DNA of 64,000 nt from Paenibacillus albus. Its GTDB lineage: Bacteria > Bacillota > Bacilli > Paenibacillales > Paenibacillaceae. This document shows, one piece after another, positions 1 through 8,311 of this stretch. Under the pieces are notes generated by a model, which was not told the DNA's origin, ran no database searches, and worked only from the letters and a program-made list of their open reading frames with translations. The position numbers and the translations under genes are program-made. The DNA lies in NCBI RefSeq assembly GCF_003952225.1, contig NZ_CP034437.1, positions 2,122,501-2,186,500 of the forward strand, in the 5' to 3' direction. Position 1 is the first letter of the stretch, and each line of letters starts with the position of its first letter.

Positions 1-109
1 GCAGCACGCAAAGTATCGTGTAGAAGCAGAAGAACCCATTAATTAGAAAGTTGGGAAAGCTTGCGATTTCATTGAAATGCTTCTTCCGTTTGACTGCGAC
101 AGTCGCCAT
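1..109 (-). CDS. Carbohydrate ABC transporter permease, YtcP-like (partial, 3' end outside window)
   Basis: Only the first 36 codons are inside the window. They read MATVAVKRKKHFNEIASF and then enter a hydrophobic stretch (FLINGFFCFYTILCVL), as expected for the basic N terminus and first membrane helix of the second permease of a CUT1-type sugar importer. A GGGGGA ribosome binding site lies 5 bases before the ATG, and the start is 12 bases after the stop of the LplB-like permease, so the two are co-transcribed. The YtcP assignment rests mostly on gene order after an LplB-type permease; so little sequence is visible that the exact subfamily cannot be confirmed. Confidence 0.7.
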   Translation of the reverse strand, partial: MATVAVKRKKHFNEIASFPNFLINGFFCFYTILCVL

Positions 110-121
110 TAAGAGTCCCCC

Positions 122-1114
122 TTAGAACAATGCATCGTCTTTACTGATCCGACGAATGACCAAATTTGACAGCAGCACCAGCATGAACCCGACGAGCGCT
201 TGATAGAGACCGGCCGCGGAAGACATGCCGATATCGGCGCTTACAATAAAGCCTTGGTACACGTAGGTATCGATGACGAGTGTCGTGTCGTAGAGGATGC
301 CCGAATTGCGAGTCACCTGGAAGAACAAGCCGAAATCAGAATAGAAAATGCGGCCGATCTGCAGCAGCGTCAGAACGATGATGACTGGGCGAATCAATGG
401 GAGCGTAATACTGCGGATTTGACGCCATTTGGAAGCACCGTCTATCGTTGCCGCTTCGTAATACTCCTGGTCGATTCCGATAATAGCGGCCAAGAAGATA
501 ACCGCGTAATACCCGATCCCTTTCCACGTATTAATGATGGGCAGAATAATCGGCCACCACTTCGGCTCCGAGTACCAGTCGATCGGCTCGACACCGAACC
601 AAGGAAGCACGACCCGGTTCAAGATACCGATGTCCGGATTTAAGAAAGCGTATACAAGATACGAAATGACGATCATCGACAGAAAGTAAGGAAGGAACAT
701 GACCGACTGGTGCAGCTTCGCGAGCCGGCGGTTTCTCATGGCATTGAAGAGGAGGGCGAACGTAACGCCGATGACCAAATTCAAGAAGATGAAGACAGCG
801 TTGTACAGCAGCGTGTTGCGGGTAATCGTCCAAGCGTCGGTCGTGCTGAACAAGTAATCGAAGTTGGCTAACCCGACCCATTTGCTGTGCATGAAGCTTT
901 GGAAGAAACTGTCGGCTGTATATTCAATTTGCTTAAAAGCGATTAAAGAGCCGATCATCGGGATGTAATTGTTCAGCAGCAGCACAAGCAGTGCAGGAGC
1001 CATCATGATATAAAAAGGCCCGAACCGCTTCCAATAGCCGATGTTTTGTTTGGTTCGCGTTTTTCGCACGGGCTTCCTCAATGCGGCGTCCACAGCTTCC
1101 GTAGTTGGCGGCAT
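122..1114 (-). CDS. Sugar ABC transporter permease, LplB-like
   Basis: An inner-membrane permease of about 330 residues, the usual size for LplB/YteP proteins that import oligosaccharides. Six hydrophobic segments are visible, beginning with the segment around FYIMMAPALLVLLLNNYIP. The EAA loop that docks to the ATPase is clear near residue 240 (EAATIDGASKWRQIRSITLP). I chose the ATG at 1114 (MPPTTEAV) because AAGGATGG lies just upstream; a longer in-frame extension has no binding site. No ATPase is nearby, which is normal for this group because a shared MsmX-type ATPase usually serves them. It follows the YesM/YesN two-component genes, which probably control it. The substrate cannot be told from the sequence. 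Confidence 0.9.
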   Translation of the reverse strand: MPPTTEAVDAALRKPVRKTRTKQNIGYWKRFGPFYIMMAPALLVLLLNNYIPMIGSLIAFKQIEYTADSFFQSFMHSKWVGLANFDYLFSTTDAWTITRNTLLYNAVFIFLNLVIGVTFALLFNAMRNRRLAKLHQSVMFLPYFLSMIVISYLVYAFLNPDIGILNRVVLPWFGVEPIDWYSEPKWWPIILPIINTWKGIGYYAVIFLAAIIGIDQEYYEAATIDGASKWRQIRSITLPLIRPVIIVLTLLQIGRIFYSDFGLFFQVTRNSGILYDTTLVIDTYVYQGFIVSADIGMSSAAGLYQALVGFMLVLLSNLVIRRISKDDALF

Positions 1115-1147
1115 CCCATCACCATCCTTTCTTTCTCTTGTACCTTT

Positions 1148-1176
1148 ATTGTAAAGGAGCGGGAATAAAGCCATCT
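1148..1176 (-). promoter_or_regulatory. Candidate activator-dependent promoter of the sugar permease operon
   Basis: On the minus strand a TACAAT -10 (1153-1148) sits 17 bases from a poor -35 (AGATGG, 1176-1171). The weak -35 lies directly beside the direct repeats at 1181-1211, which fits activation by the neighbouring AraC-type response regulator. Confidence 0.4.
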
Positions 1177-1180
1177 ATCT

Positions 1181-1211
1181 ACTGCGGTGACTGACATAGC
1201 ACTGTGGTGAC
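1181..1211 (-). promoter_or_regulatory. Direct-repeat operator, likely YesN-type regulator site
   Basis: Two 11-bp copies, GTCACCACAGT (1211-1201) and GTCACCGCAGT (1191-1181), differ at one base and are spaced exactly 20 bp. Two same-orientation half-sites about two helical turns apart are typical of AraC-family binding sites. They end four bases upstream of the weak -35 of the permease promoter. Confidence 0.45.
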
Positions 1212-1297
1212 ATTTATTGGGGAGAGTCTAGCAGTTTCGTGAAATTCTAATAATTTATAAGTTTCACGGTATAAATGAGCTTAGAATTCTCCGGAAT

Positions 1298-1338
1298 GAA
1301 ACGCGCTGCGCCGCCAAAAGGATGGCGGCAGCCGTTTC
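1298..1338 (-). terminator. Stable hairpin after the response regulator gene (possible weak terminator)
   Basis: GAAACG...CGCCGCC pairs with GGCGGC...CGTTTC around an 8-base loop, starting 7 bases beyond the stop codon of the response regulator. No T run follows on the minus strand, so it may only slow or stabilise the transcript before the permease genes. Confidence 0.35.
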
Positions 1339-1344
1339 ACCTTG

Positions 1345-2961
1345 CTAATGTAGATTTTGATGCATTTTGCGATACTCTTGGGGGGATAAGCCTGTCATCT
1401 TCTTGAATAGCTTGGCAAAATAGGAGAAATGGACATAGCCAACCTCTTCCGCGATATTGCTCACTTTATCGTTCGTTTCGATTAAGCACCGCTTCGCGCG
1501 TTCGATGCGTATTTCCGTAATGTAGTCGGATAAAGAATTTCCTGTCTCCTTGCGATACAGACGCGACAAGTAAGCGGGGTTGCGGTAGACGGAAGCGGCG
1601 ATGTCGTCGCGGGTCAGCTCCGTATGCAAATTCTCATGAATGAACGATTGAACCTTCGCGATGACAGCGGACGCTTCGCGCGGACGATCTGCGATGGCTT
1701 GTCCCATTTTGTAAACCATTTTGGCGGCCCATGCCAGCAGCTGGATTGAATTTCGCGGAACTTGGTACTCTCTTAACTCACTGACTGTGAAAATATCGTA
1801 GATAGAGAAACCTTTGCGATAAGCGACGCGATACAGCATGCTCATCATGCCATAGTGGAATAGCTCCAGCGCTTCACGGCTCGCCTGCTCGGTCTGCCAT
1901 TGCTTCAGCGTGTCCTCGACTAGCATGCCGAGCTGTTCATAACCGCCGTTATCGAGCAGAGCTCCCCAATCCGTGAACGAAGGAAGTTGAATGCCCGTAC
2001 CGGTACTGCTCATCTCATAGCCGCGCGAATCTGCATCCTGAACAGACTGAGGTGCGGACACGTTGGACCGCTCCAATTGCTGCAGCCGCTCAAGCGAGCT
2101 GGCAAGCCCGCCTATTCCAGAGACTTCACCAACATAGCAGGATACTCTGCAGTGGAAATAACTTTGGCAAGCCTCTACATATTCACGGCATTTGCGTAGC
2201 AAAGCAGCGCGATCAACGGTGGCGCCGTCGTTCAAATAGAGCAGCACCATGTTCAGTTCGTTGCGGTCTTGCAGCACGGTGCCCGGCCAATCCCCTAATA
2301 TAATCTCCGCAGCGGATTTCCGCAAAGCGTACTCCATAATACTTTCATCGCGCGTATCGAGCTCGATATCCCAATGTTCAATGCTGAGCAGTACCGGAAG
2401 AATCTTGCCTCCCTGACTAAGCGGAATGTCGAAGTATTCGAATTGACGCTTCAGCCGTTCAGGCGTCAGACGTACGCGGCCGGAGAGCAGCTCTTGCCAG
2501 AAACGCTCCACCAGGATGGGAAGCTGGTTCTTCCATTGCCTGCGGGTGAGTTCAATAACCTCCTCGAATTGCTGCTGTTCTCTTCGCAGCTCGATCTCGG
2601 CCAGAGCACGTTTCACCACTTCCTTCAGCGCATCGTGATCGACAGGCTTCAAGATGTAGTCGAAGCAGCCGTTATGCAGCGCTTCCTGCGCGTAATCGAA
2701 CCTCGCATGCCCCGTAAGGAAGATGGTCAGCGCTCCCGGGCAGTTATCACGAGTCCAGCGCAGCAACTCCAATCCGTTCAAGCCGGGCATTTCAATATCG
2801 GAAATGATAAGATCCACGGGATGCTTCTCTAGCAGCGAGATCGCCTCAGCTGCATCTTCTGCGCCCATAATACTGTGGATCGGTAGATCGCTCCAATCAA
2901 TGCCTTGCGTAATTCCCTTCAGCGCGTAGATCTCATCGTCGACGACAAGCATGCTAACCAT
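1345..2961 (-). CDS. YesN-type response regulator with AraC-family DNA-binding domain
   Basis: A cytoplasmic regulator of about 538 residues. An N-terminal receiver domain (about 1-120) holds the acidic pocket LVVDDE and the phosphoacceptor aspartate in DLIISDIEMPG. A long middle region has no obvious domain. The last 100 residues form a double helix-turn-helix of the AraC/XylS class (LTRDDIAASVYRNPAYLSRLYRK and IAEEVGYVHFSYFAKLFKK). I start at MVSMLVVDDE because GGGGGA is 8 bases upstream; the longer frame upstream has no binding site. It is 48 bases downstream of the sensor kinase gene and is followed by the sugar permeases, so it most likely activates them when phosphorylated. Confidence 0.93.
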   Translation of the reverse strand: MVSMLVVDDEIYALKGITQGIDWSDLPIHSIMGAEDAAEAISLLEKHPVDLIISDIEMPGLNGLELLRWTRDNCPGALTIFLTGHARFDYAQEALHNGCFDYILKPVDHDALKEVVKRALAEIELRREQQQFEEVIELTRRQWKNQLPILVERFWQELLSGRVRLTPERLKRQFEYFDIPLSQGGKILPVLLSIEHWDIELDTRDESIMEYALRKSAAEIILGDWPGTVLQDRNELNMVLLYLNDGATVDRAALLRKCREYVEACQSYFHCRVSCYVGEVSGIGGLASSLERLQQLERSNVSAPQSVQDADSRGYEMSSTGTGIQLPSFTDWGALLDNGGYEQLGMLVEDTLKQWQTEQASREALELFHYGMMSMLYRVAYRKGFSIYDIFTVSELREYQVPRNSIQLLAWAAKMVYKMGQAIADRPREASAVIAKVQSFIHENLHTELTRDDIAASVYRNPAYLSRLYRKETGNSLSDYITEIRIERAKRCLIETNDKVSNIAEEVGYVHFSYFAKLFKKMTGLSPQEYRKMHQNLH

Positions 2962-3009
2962 CCGAGTAGTCCCCCTTGTTCCGTATGAGTGTAAGTTTAC
3001 ATGCAATTG

Positions 3010-4782
3010 TTATTGTCCCTCTTCGAATGTGCTCGTCCCGTGCAGCGGCAGCCGCATACGGACAATCGCCCCTCCGGCTTCGCCGTTCAGGAACTCGATC
3101 CCGCCTTCATCGCCGTACAGCATGCGGAAGCGGCGGAGAATGTTCCAGATTCCCAGATGATGTTCGCCTGCTTCTTCGAAATGCTCGCCGCTTTGCAAGC
3201 CTTCCATAAAGGCCTCTGGAAATCCCGGTCCGTTATCCATGATTGTCAGCATGAGGAGCTGATCCGGCTTCTCATCGTCATGGCTTGAGGAGATGGAGAT
3301 ACGGAACGGCGTGCCGTCTTGAACTTTCTTGGTGAAGCCGTGGATGACCGAATTTTCGACGAAAGGCTGCAGCAGCAGCGGGGACAGCTGCACGGGCAAA
3401 TGCTCGGGGAGCACTTGAATGTCATACTCCAGCTTCGTCACGTAGCGGATTTTCTGAATTTCTAGATAATGCTCGATATGCCGAATTTCATCCTCAAGCG
3501 TAACTACGGTCCGATGCCCGAGCATTAAGAAACGGAAGTAGTCGGCCAGATGCAGGCTCATCTTCTGTACCAGTTTGTAGTCCTTCAGCGCGGCCAAATT
3601 ATAAATGATATTGAGGCTGTTCATATAGAAATGGGGATTGATTTGAATCTGGAGATGTTTATACTCTGCCTTCTGGACGCGGATCTGTTCCTCGTACACG
3701 TCGATTTTGAGCTTCTCGATCTGTTCAGCCATGAGGTTGAATGTGCTCGACATGAAGGTGAATTCACTGTTACCAGGGACCGCCGGCAGCCGAACATTGA
3801 ATCGACCTTGACCCAGCTTCCGCATGCCTCGGATGAGTGCGACCAAAGGCTTGAACATCACTCTTTGCAAGAACAGGAGATAGAAGGATAAGACGATGGC
3901 TACGGTCAGTGGAATCCAGATGTACAGCATTTTTTGAAAATAAGGCAGGTTCTTCAGCGTATAGGTTTCAGGAATGACGATCATATAGTGGATATCCGAG
4001 ATTGCCGAGGGCTGGGTTATGACGAGAAAATGGCTGTGGTTCCATGACGTACGGCCCTGCTTGGTCATCTCCACAATATCGTTATGTACGACGCTCTCTT
4101 GAACGACAGGCAGCGGCGAGTTCGTCAGCGGATTGCCTGCCGGATCAACGACAAATGTCGCCCCGTCGGGACCTACGTCAAATTGGCTGAGCTCTTCGTT
4201 TAATCGGTCAATTTGCACCAATGCTCCCATATAGACGCCGGAGCCGAGATCGACCGTTTTTATGAGGTAATTCGTGTCGTGCGGAATGGAGAAACGCTCC
4301 CAGCGCTGCATCTCTTCGGGCAAATCCTTAGAGGCCAGCTTCGTGGTGTACTTCAGCAGAGCATCTTGCACCTCGGCGAAGTGGAAGCTGTATTGGGTGG
4401 AGAAGAACATGTCGTCATCTTTGCGGGAATAGACGAAGAAGGTGTCGACCTTATTGTAGTAGCCCGTATCGAGCAGGAAGCGCCGGGTCAGCTCCATCTT
4501 CGCCATCGTATAGTCCGAATCGTCATCTTCCAAAGAGAGCGTTTGTATCGTTTGAATGTCGGGGTCGCCTTGCATGCGGTACAAATAACGCATCGTTTCC
4601 TGGAGGATGGCGTCGTTATTCTTCACTTGCTGCTCCATCAGGTTGTTATAGTGCAGCGATATCTGGTCACGCACGACGTTCGTCGCATAAACGTTGTTGT
4701 AGACAAGGAAGAACGCCATAGGCGCGGTCAACAATAAGAAGCCGAACACGATCTTGAACCGAACGGACTGCATAAATTGCAT
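3010..4782 (-). CDS. YesM-type membrane sensor histidine kinase
   Basis: A membrane kinase of 590 residues. The first membrane helix is near residues 10-30, followed by an extracytoplasmic sensing region of roughly 250 residues, a second helix (MLYIWIPLTVAIVLSFYLLF), a HAMP linker, and a His_kinase/HATPase module. The phosphorylated histidine lies in QIQINPHFYMNSL; the ATP-binding N box is LLLQPFVENSVIHG and the G box is IMDNGPGF. GGATGGGG precedes the ATG. It is the first gene of the minus-strand group leading to the response regulator and sugar permeases, so it probably senses an extracellular sugar or a binding-protein complex. The ligand is unknown. Confidence 0.93.
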   Translation of the reverse strand: MQFMQSVRFKIVFGFLLLTAPMAFFLVYNNVYATNVVRDQISLHYNNLMEQQVKNNDAILQETMRYLYRMQGDPDIQTIQTLSLEDDDSDYTMAKMELTRRFLLDTGYYNKVDTFFVYSRKDDDMFFSTQYSFHFAEVQDALLKYTTKLASKDLPEEMQRWERFSIPHDTNYLIKTVDLGSGVYMGALVQIDRLNEELSQFDVGPDGATFVVDPAGNPLTNSPLPVVQESVVHNDIVEMTKQGRTSWNHSHFLVITQPSAISDIHYMIVIPETYTLKNLPYFQKMLYIWIPLTVAIVLSFYLLFLQRVMFKPLVALIRGMRKLGQGRFNVRLPAVPGNSEFTFMSSTFNLMAEQIEKLKIDVYEEQIRVQKAEYKHLQIQINPHFYMNSLNIIYNLAALKDYKLVQKMSLHLADYFRFLMLGHRTVVTLEDEIRHIEHYLEIQKIRYVTKLEYDIQVLPEHLPVQLSPLLLQPFVENSVIHGFTKKVQDGTPFRISISSSHDDEKPDQLLMLTIMDNGPGFPEAFMEGLQSGEHFEEAGEHHLGIWNILRRFRMLYGDEGGIEFLNGEAGGAIVRMRLPLHGTSTFEEGQ

Positions 4783-4900
4783 GGTTCCCCATCCTTCGCG
4801 CCGTAGTATCCAGGTTATTCCAGACTAATTCAAGCATACTCCAGACAAATGAAAGCGGCAACAAAAACTAGGCCTATCGTCGCAGGGTTGGAAAAGATGA

Positions 4901-4947
4901 AAGGGGCTGCCCCTCAAGTCTATGCGACTTTTGGGACAGCCCCTTTT
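4901..4947 (-). terminator. Intrinsic terminator of the amidoligase gene
   Basis: AAGGGGCTG (4901-4909) pairs with CAGCCCCTT (4937-4945), with an inner AAGTC/GACTT stem. It starts 17 bases after the amidoligase stop codon. T-rich sequence is present on both sides, so it may also work on the plus strand. Confidence 0.75.
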
Positions 4948-4963
4948 CTTATAAAAGCTAATG

Positions 4964-5875
4964 CTAGGAGTGCTGGCGCTTCACCGTCCAGCCGGTTGTC
5001 GGCGGTTCGACGACGAATTTGTGCGGTTTGCCATCCGTGTCTTCGATGGTGAGCATGAGTCCGCCTTCGGTTGGTAGAATATCATGCACTTCGCCACCTG
5101 GGATGAGCTCTTGGACAAGCGGCTCCAGGATCGGGATGAGAGTATCCTCGAGCTGCATCCGCACCATATGCCACTGCGGTGCAGGAGCGGATGCGGGATA
5201 TCCGCTCGCAGGTGCGCCAAGCGCCGCCGCCAGCTCAAGCGGATCTCCTTTGGCTGGCAGCGTTGTGCCGGCTCCGACCGAAGCGACAAAACGCAAACAG
5301 AGCTCAATCGTATTCAGCACCTCAGCATAGTTGGTGCTGCCGTTGGCACAGCGGATTTCGACCGTCCCAATATCGAACCATGCGGCCGTATTAATGCCGC
5401 AACGATGGGATTGCGGGCGTCCGCTATGGCGAACCGACTCTTTGCGTGGCTCCGCTGCGAAGCGGTCCCGCATCTCCTTCGTTACGCGCGGACAATAGAT
5501 CCGCCGATGCTCGCTCATTTGCAGCAGCTGCTCTAGCGAAGCCTGATGGAGCAGCGCTGCATCCAGCATGGGAAGGACAGCCTCCTGTCCCCACGGCTCA
5601 AGTCCGACATGGATATGCAGACCGCAGCTCCAATTGGCGGATGCGCCTTGCGCTTCCAGTCGGTCCAACATAACGCGGAGCTGTTCGCGCTCTGACCACA
5701 GCATCGGTGGAGGCTTAAGCTCGCTTCCCGATTTCGCGCCGGTTTCATCCAGCTGGTGCTCATCCAGCGACATGATCCAGCCGGGCAGCAGCTGGAGATC
5801 TTCCGGCTTGCCTCCTACAAATTCAATCTCAACTCCAAAACGCAGCATTTTCCAATCAACAACAGATGGCCACAT
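4964..5875 (-). CDS. Putative amidoligase (Amidoligase_2 family)
   Basis: About 303 residues. The hallmarks of the amidoligase family, which has the carboxylate-amine ligase/glutamine synthetase fold, are present: FGVEIEF near the N terminus (metal-binding glutamates), CGLHIHVG about 80 residues later, and VEIRCANGSTN in the second half. Family members are predicted to form amide or peptide bonds using ATP, but few have been assayed. Starts at GTG 5884 and ATG 5875 are both possible; GAGAGGA lies just upstream and neither spacing is ideal. It stands alone apart from a short broken reading frame 30 bases upstream; the usual ATP-grasp or cyclotransferase partners are not next to it. The substrate is unknown. 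Confidence 0.85.
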   Translation of the reverse strand: MWPSVVDWKMLRFGVEIEFVGGKPEDLQLLPGWIMSLDEHQLDETGAKSGSELKPPPMLWSEREQLRVMLDRLEAQGASANWSCGLHIHVGLEPWGQEAVLPMLDAALLHQASLEQLLQMSEHRRIYCPRVTKEMRDRFAAEPRKESVRHSGRPQSHRCGINTAAWFDIGTVEIRCANGSTNYAEVLNTIELCLRFVASVGAGTTLPAKGDPLELAAALGAPASGYPASAPAPQWHMVRMQLEDTLIPILEPLVQELIPGGEVHDILPTEGGLMLTIEDTDGKPHKFVVEPPTTGWTVKRQHS

Positions 5876-5905
5876 GCCAATCACCGTTCCTCTCAATTGT
5901 GGTTG

Positions 5906-5996
5906 CTAGCTGGCTATATGAGAGAGTAGGCGGGCCTCGGACACGTAGAGCGTACCTGGCATATGCGGCTTAACGGGGGATCTTTATTCTCGGCAT
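5906..5996 (-). pseudogene. Short reading frame before the amidoligase, apparently frameshifted in a C5 run
   Basis: AGGAGG sits 9 bases before an ATG (5996-5994), but the frame stops after eight codons (MPRIKIPR). If the five-C run at 5975-5979 had four Cs, the frame would read on as VKPHMPGTLYVSEARLLSHIAS and stop at 5906, 29 codons in all and about 30 bases before the amidoligase start. The excellent binding site and spacing suggest a real small gene or a decayed N terminus, perhaps of an ATP-grasp YheC/YheD-like protein. It is equally possible that the extra C is an assembly error. Function unknown. Confidence 0.4.
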
Positions 5997-6145
5997 CGCT
6001 GCACACCTCCTGGGTAGGATTTTTGGTTACTCCATCAATTCGCTAGGTCCCACTGCTATTCCTCTCTCAAAAATGCACGCTTATCTAGTTCATCTACCTG
6101 CGGGCGTTCATAACATATAGGGAAAAGATAGGGAGGTGGTTAAGC

Positions 6146-6646
6146 ATGGCGAATCAATTTTTGGACATGCGGCTTTCGGTTCACTCGGGCGATAGTGGAG
6201 GAACGACAGTATTGTCGTCTACGCCGCTGTTAATCGGCGATATCGGGCTGCAAACGGCAGGAGTTTCTCCTTTCAACGTCAGCAATGTTCGTGCACTGCT
6301 TACGGGCACAGCCTCGGTTGCCAAGGTGTTTGCGCCTGAACCAACAGAGGAAGAGATACCTGATCTCACTGCGCGGATTACGATTACGGTGGAGCGTAAC
6401 GGAACTGGCACGGCCGGCACGGGAACTGTCATTCTCGAAGAGATCGTACAGGTAGGCGTCGCGCAGACGACGGTTGCTCCGCTTAGCGTAAGCATCGGCG
6501 ATTTCCCTCCGGCAGCTGCAGTGGAAGCCGGTCAAATTCGGTACACGATGTTCATCAGCGTGGACAATCCGTTATCCATCGCATTCCAATTTTTGCTGAT
6601 CGGCCCTGCTGTATTTAACGGCGTCGCTACAGCCGGCACAACCTAA
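6146..6646 (+). CDS. Uncharacterised 166-residue beta-rich protein
   Basis: I do not recognise the family. The protein lacks a signal peptide and membrane segments, is rich in Val, Thr, Gly and Ala, and alternates in a way typical of beta strands (ARITITVERNGTGTAGTGTVILEEIVQV). A proline/glutamate stretch (EPTEEEIPD) lies near residue 70. GGGAGGTGG precedes the ATG by about 8 bases. Spore-surface and appendage proteins of Bacillales, which are made in the mother cell, often look like this, but that is a guess from composition only. It is monocistronic, with a strong terminator 15 bases downstream. Confidence 0.75.
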   Translation: MANQFLDMRLSVHSGDSGGTTVLSSTPLLIGDIGLQTAGVSPFNVSNVRALLTGTASVAKVFAPEPTEEEIPDLTARITITVERNGTGTAGTGTVILEEIVQVGVAQTTVAPLSVSIGDFPPAAAVEAGQIRYTMFISVDNPLSIAFQFLLIGPAVFNGVATAGTT

Positions 6647-6660
6647 TGTATTCTGCTTTG

Positions 6661-6702
6661 GACGCAATCTTACGTGCTTCAAGTAAGGTTGCGTCTTTTT
6701 TT
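6661..6702 (+). terminator. Intrinsic terminator
   Basis: GACGCAATCTTAC (6661-6673) pairs with GTAAGGTTGCGTC (6683-6695) with one mismatch and is followed by seven Ts. It ends the 166-residue protein gene. Confidence 0.92.
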
Positions 6703-7007
6703 GATGGGGCGGGGAAAAGATAGAGAGAACCGCGCAGAGTTAAGAGGAACTTGTAAAAGTTGTGGGTTACAAGCATCACGCAGACTACTAGCTGCCGTGG
6801 AATTGGGAGCATATTCGGAGGTTAGCTGCGGGGTGGCCAGGTGAGGTGAGCGGATGGATCTAGGGTAATTTGATTAGTTTAGGTAACGTTTGAGCAAGAG
6901 AGGAACCGAGTACCACACATTCTCATTTCCTCTACCCAGCCGACGTTCACGCATCTAGCGAACACTCATGTCATGCGCGCGCCACGAGCCTCGCGTCAAG
7001 CGCACAC
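6703..7007. other. Gene-free stretch
   Basis: I see no coding sequence with a ribosome binding site here. A small CTTGTAA/TTACAAG inverted repeat lies near 6749-6775; no function is apparent. Confidence 0.5.
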
Positions 7008-7042
7008 AAAGAAAGAGCCGGCCCCAGGCCGACTCTTTCTTT
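7008..7042 (-). terminator. Intrinsic terminator of the aldo/keto reductase gene
   Basis: AAAGAAAGAG-CCGGCC pairs with GGCCG-CTCTTTCTTT around a 3-base loop, directly beyond the stop codon. The T-rich 3' arm on the minus strand acts as the U tract. Confidence 0.8.
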
Positions 7043-7044
7043 CA

Positions 7045-8022
7045 TTATGGCAATGCAACGCCGCGCGAAGCGACGTACAGACTGTACCAGTCCTCGCGCG
7101 AGAGGCGAAGCGTCGCCGCGTCCTTGCAGGCGCGGATGCGCTGCGGATTGATCGTACCGATGACCGGCTGGATGCCTGCCGGATGCGTCATCAGGAATGC
7201 GAGCACGATCGATTCCGTCGTCGTGCTATGCTTCTCAGCCAGCTCCGCGACGAGCTTCGCGGTCTTCACGACGCTCTCGCTTTGACCTTCCAGCGAGCCG
7301 CCGGAATAGCGGCCTTGAGCGAGCGGTCCCCATGATTGCAGCTGAATGTTCTCGAGGCGGCAATATTCCATCGTGCCCTCCGGGAACACGTTGCTGCGCC
7401 ATGCGTCCTGATTGACGCTGACCGCGGTGTCGAGGAAGCCAAGCTTGTGCAGGCTCATCTCCAGCTGGTTTACGATGAACGGCTCGTCGGTATACGCCGA
7501 CAGCAGGCGAATTTGACCTTGGCTCATGTTCGATACGCCGAAGTGGCGTACTTTGCCGGATGACTTCAGCTTCTGAATCGCGCTTGCCACATCTTCCGGG
7601 TCGACGAGCGGATCCGGGCGGTGCAGCAGCAGAATGTCGAGATATTCCGTGCCAAGACGCTCCAGAATACCGTCAACGCTGCGCAGAATATGGTCTTCCG
7701 TAAAATCAAACCGATGCGGGGAATGTTCATCGCCAAAGCGAATGCCGCACTTCGATTGCAGGATGATCTGTTCGCGAACCTCCGGGCGATCCTTCAGCAG
7801 CTGGCTGAATACGCGCTCTGCCTTGCCTGCCGTATAAATATCGGCATGATCATACATGTTAATGCCGATCTCGAGTGCGGCATCAAGCGCTTCATGCCCT
7901 TCCTTATAGTGCTCCGCCGTAATTGGGCTGTTTGCATTCCAGTCGCCGCCAAGTCTCATGCAGCCAAGCACAAGCTGGCTTGCCGGAATGCCGCGACGCT
8001 GGAGCGGAATAGGTCTTGTCAT
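7045..8022 (-). CDS. Aldo/keto reductase, YdhF-like
   Basis: A cytoplasmic NADPH-dependent oxidoreductase of 325 residues with a TIM barrel. The catalytic aspartate and tyrosine are in GINMYDHADIYTAGKAE, the catalytic lysine in IILQSKCGIRFG, and the histidine in ILLLHRPDPLVD. Cofactor-binding features are FGVSNMSQGQI and the C-terminal PVIGTINPQRIRACKDA. GGAGGAAG precedes the ATG. It is transcribed alone, between convergent terminators. Members of this clade reduce assorted carbonyls; the natural substrate is not predictable from sequence. Confidence 0.93.
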   Translation of the reverse strand: MTRPIPLQRRGIPASQLVLGCMRLGGDWNANSPITAEHYKEGHEALDAALEIGINMYDHADIYTAGKAERVFSQLLKDRPEVREQIILQSKCGIRFGDEHSPHRFDFTEDHILRSVDGILERLGTEYLDILLLHRPDPLVDPEDVASAIQKLKSSGKVRHFGVSNMSQGQIRLLSAYTDEPFIVNQLEMSLHKLGFLDTAVSVNQDAWRSNVFPEGTMEYCRLENIQLQSWGPLAQGRYSGGSLEGQSESVVKTAKLVAELAEKHSTTTESIVLAFLMTHPAGIQPVIGTINPQRIRACKDAATLRLSREDWYSLYVASRGVALP

Positions 8023-8260
8023 ATGTAATCTTCCTCCAAATCAGTGTAAGTTGAATAATGGTGCAGTTCCCGTCCCATTATGCGCCACGGGCTTCCAAAT
8101 TAAAAGTAGTGAAATAATTGATATGTAATGATACAAGGTATATATAGTACGCAAAAGTATAGCGGAAATACAGTTGATCGCCTTTTACTCCAAGTCCATG
8201 CAAATTATATGGAATCGACACAAAAACTGCTGCTTTTACAGATGCGTTTCTTGTTTTTCC

Positions 8261-8269
8261 TGTTATAAT
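8261..8269 (+). promoter_or_regulatory. Extended -10 promoter of the ECF sigma gene
   Basis: TGTTATAAT is a perfect extended -10 (TGn-TATAAT) about 42 bases before the GTG start. No good -35 is visible, as is common with extended -10 elements. Confidence 0.55.
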
Positions 8270-8311
8270 AAAAGAAGTAAGTTGGATGACGGGTGGCAAA
8301 GGAGAATTGCC

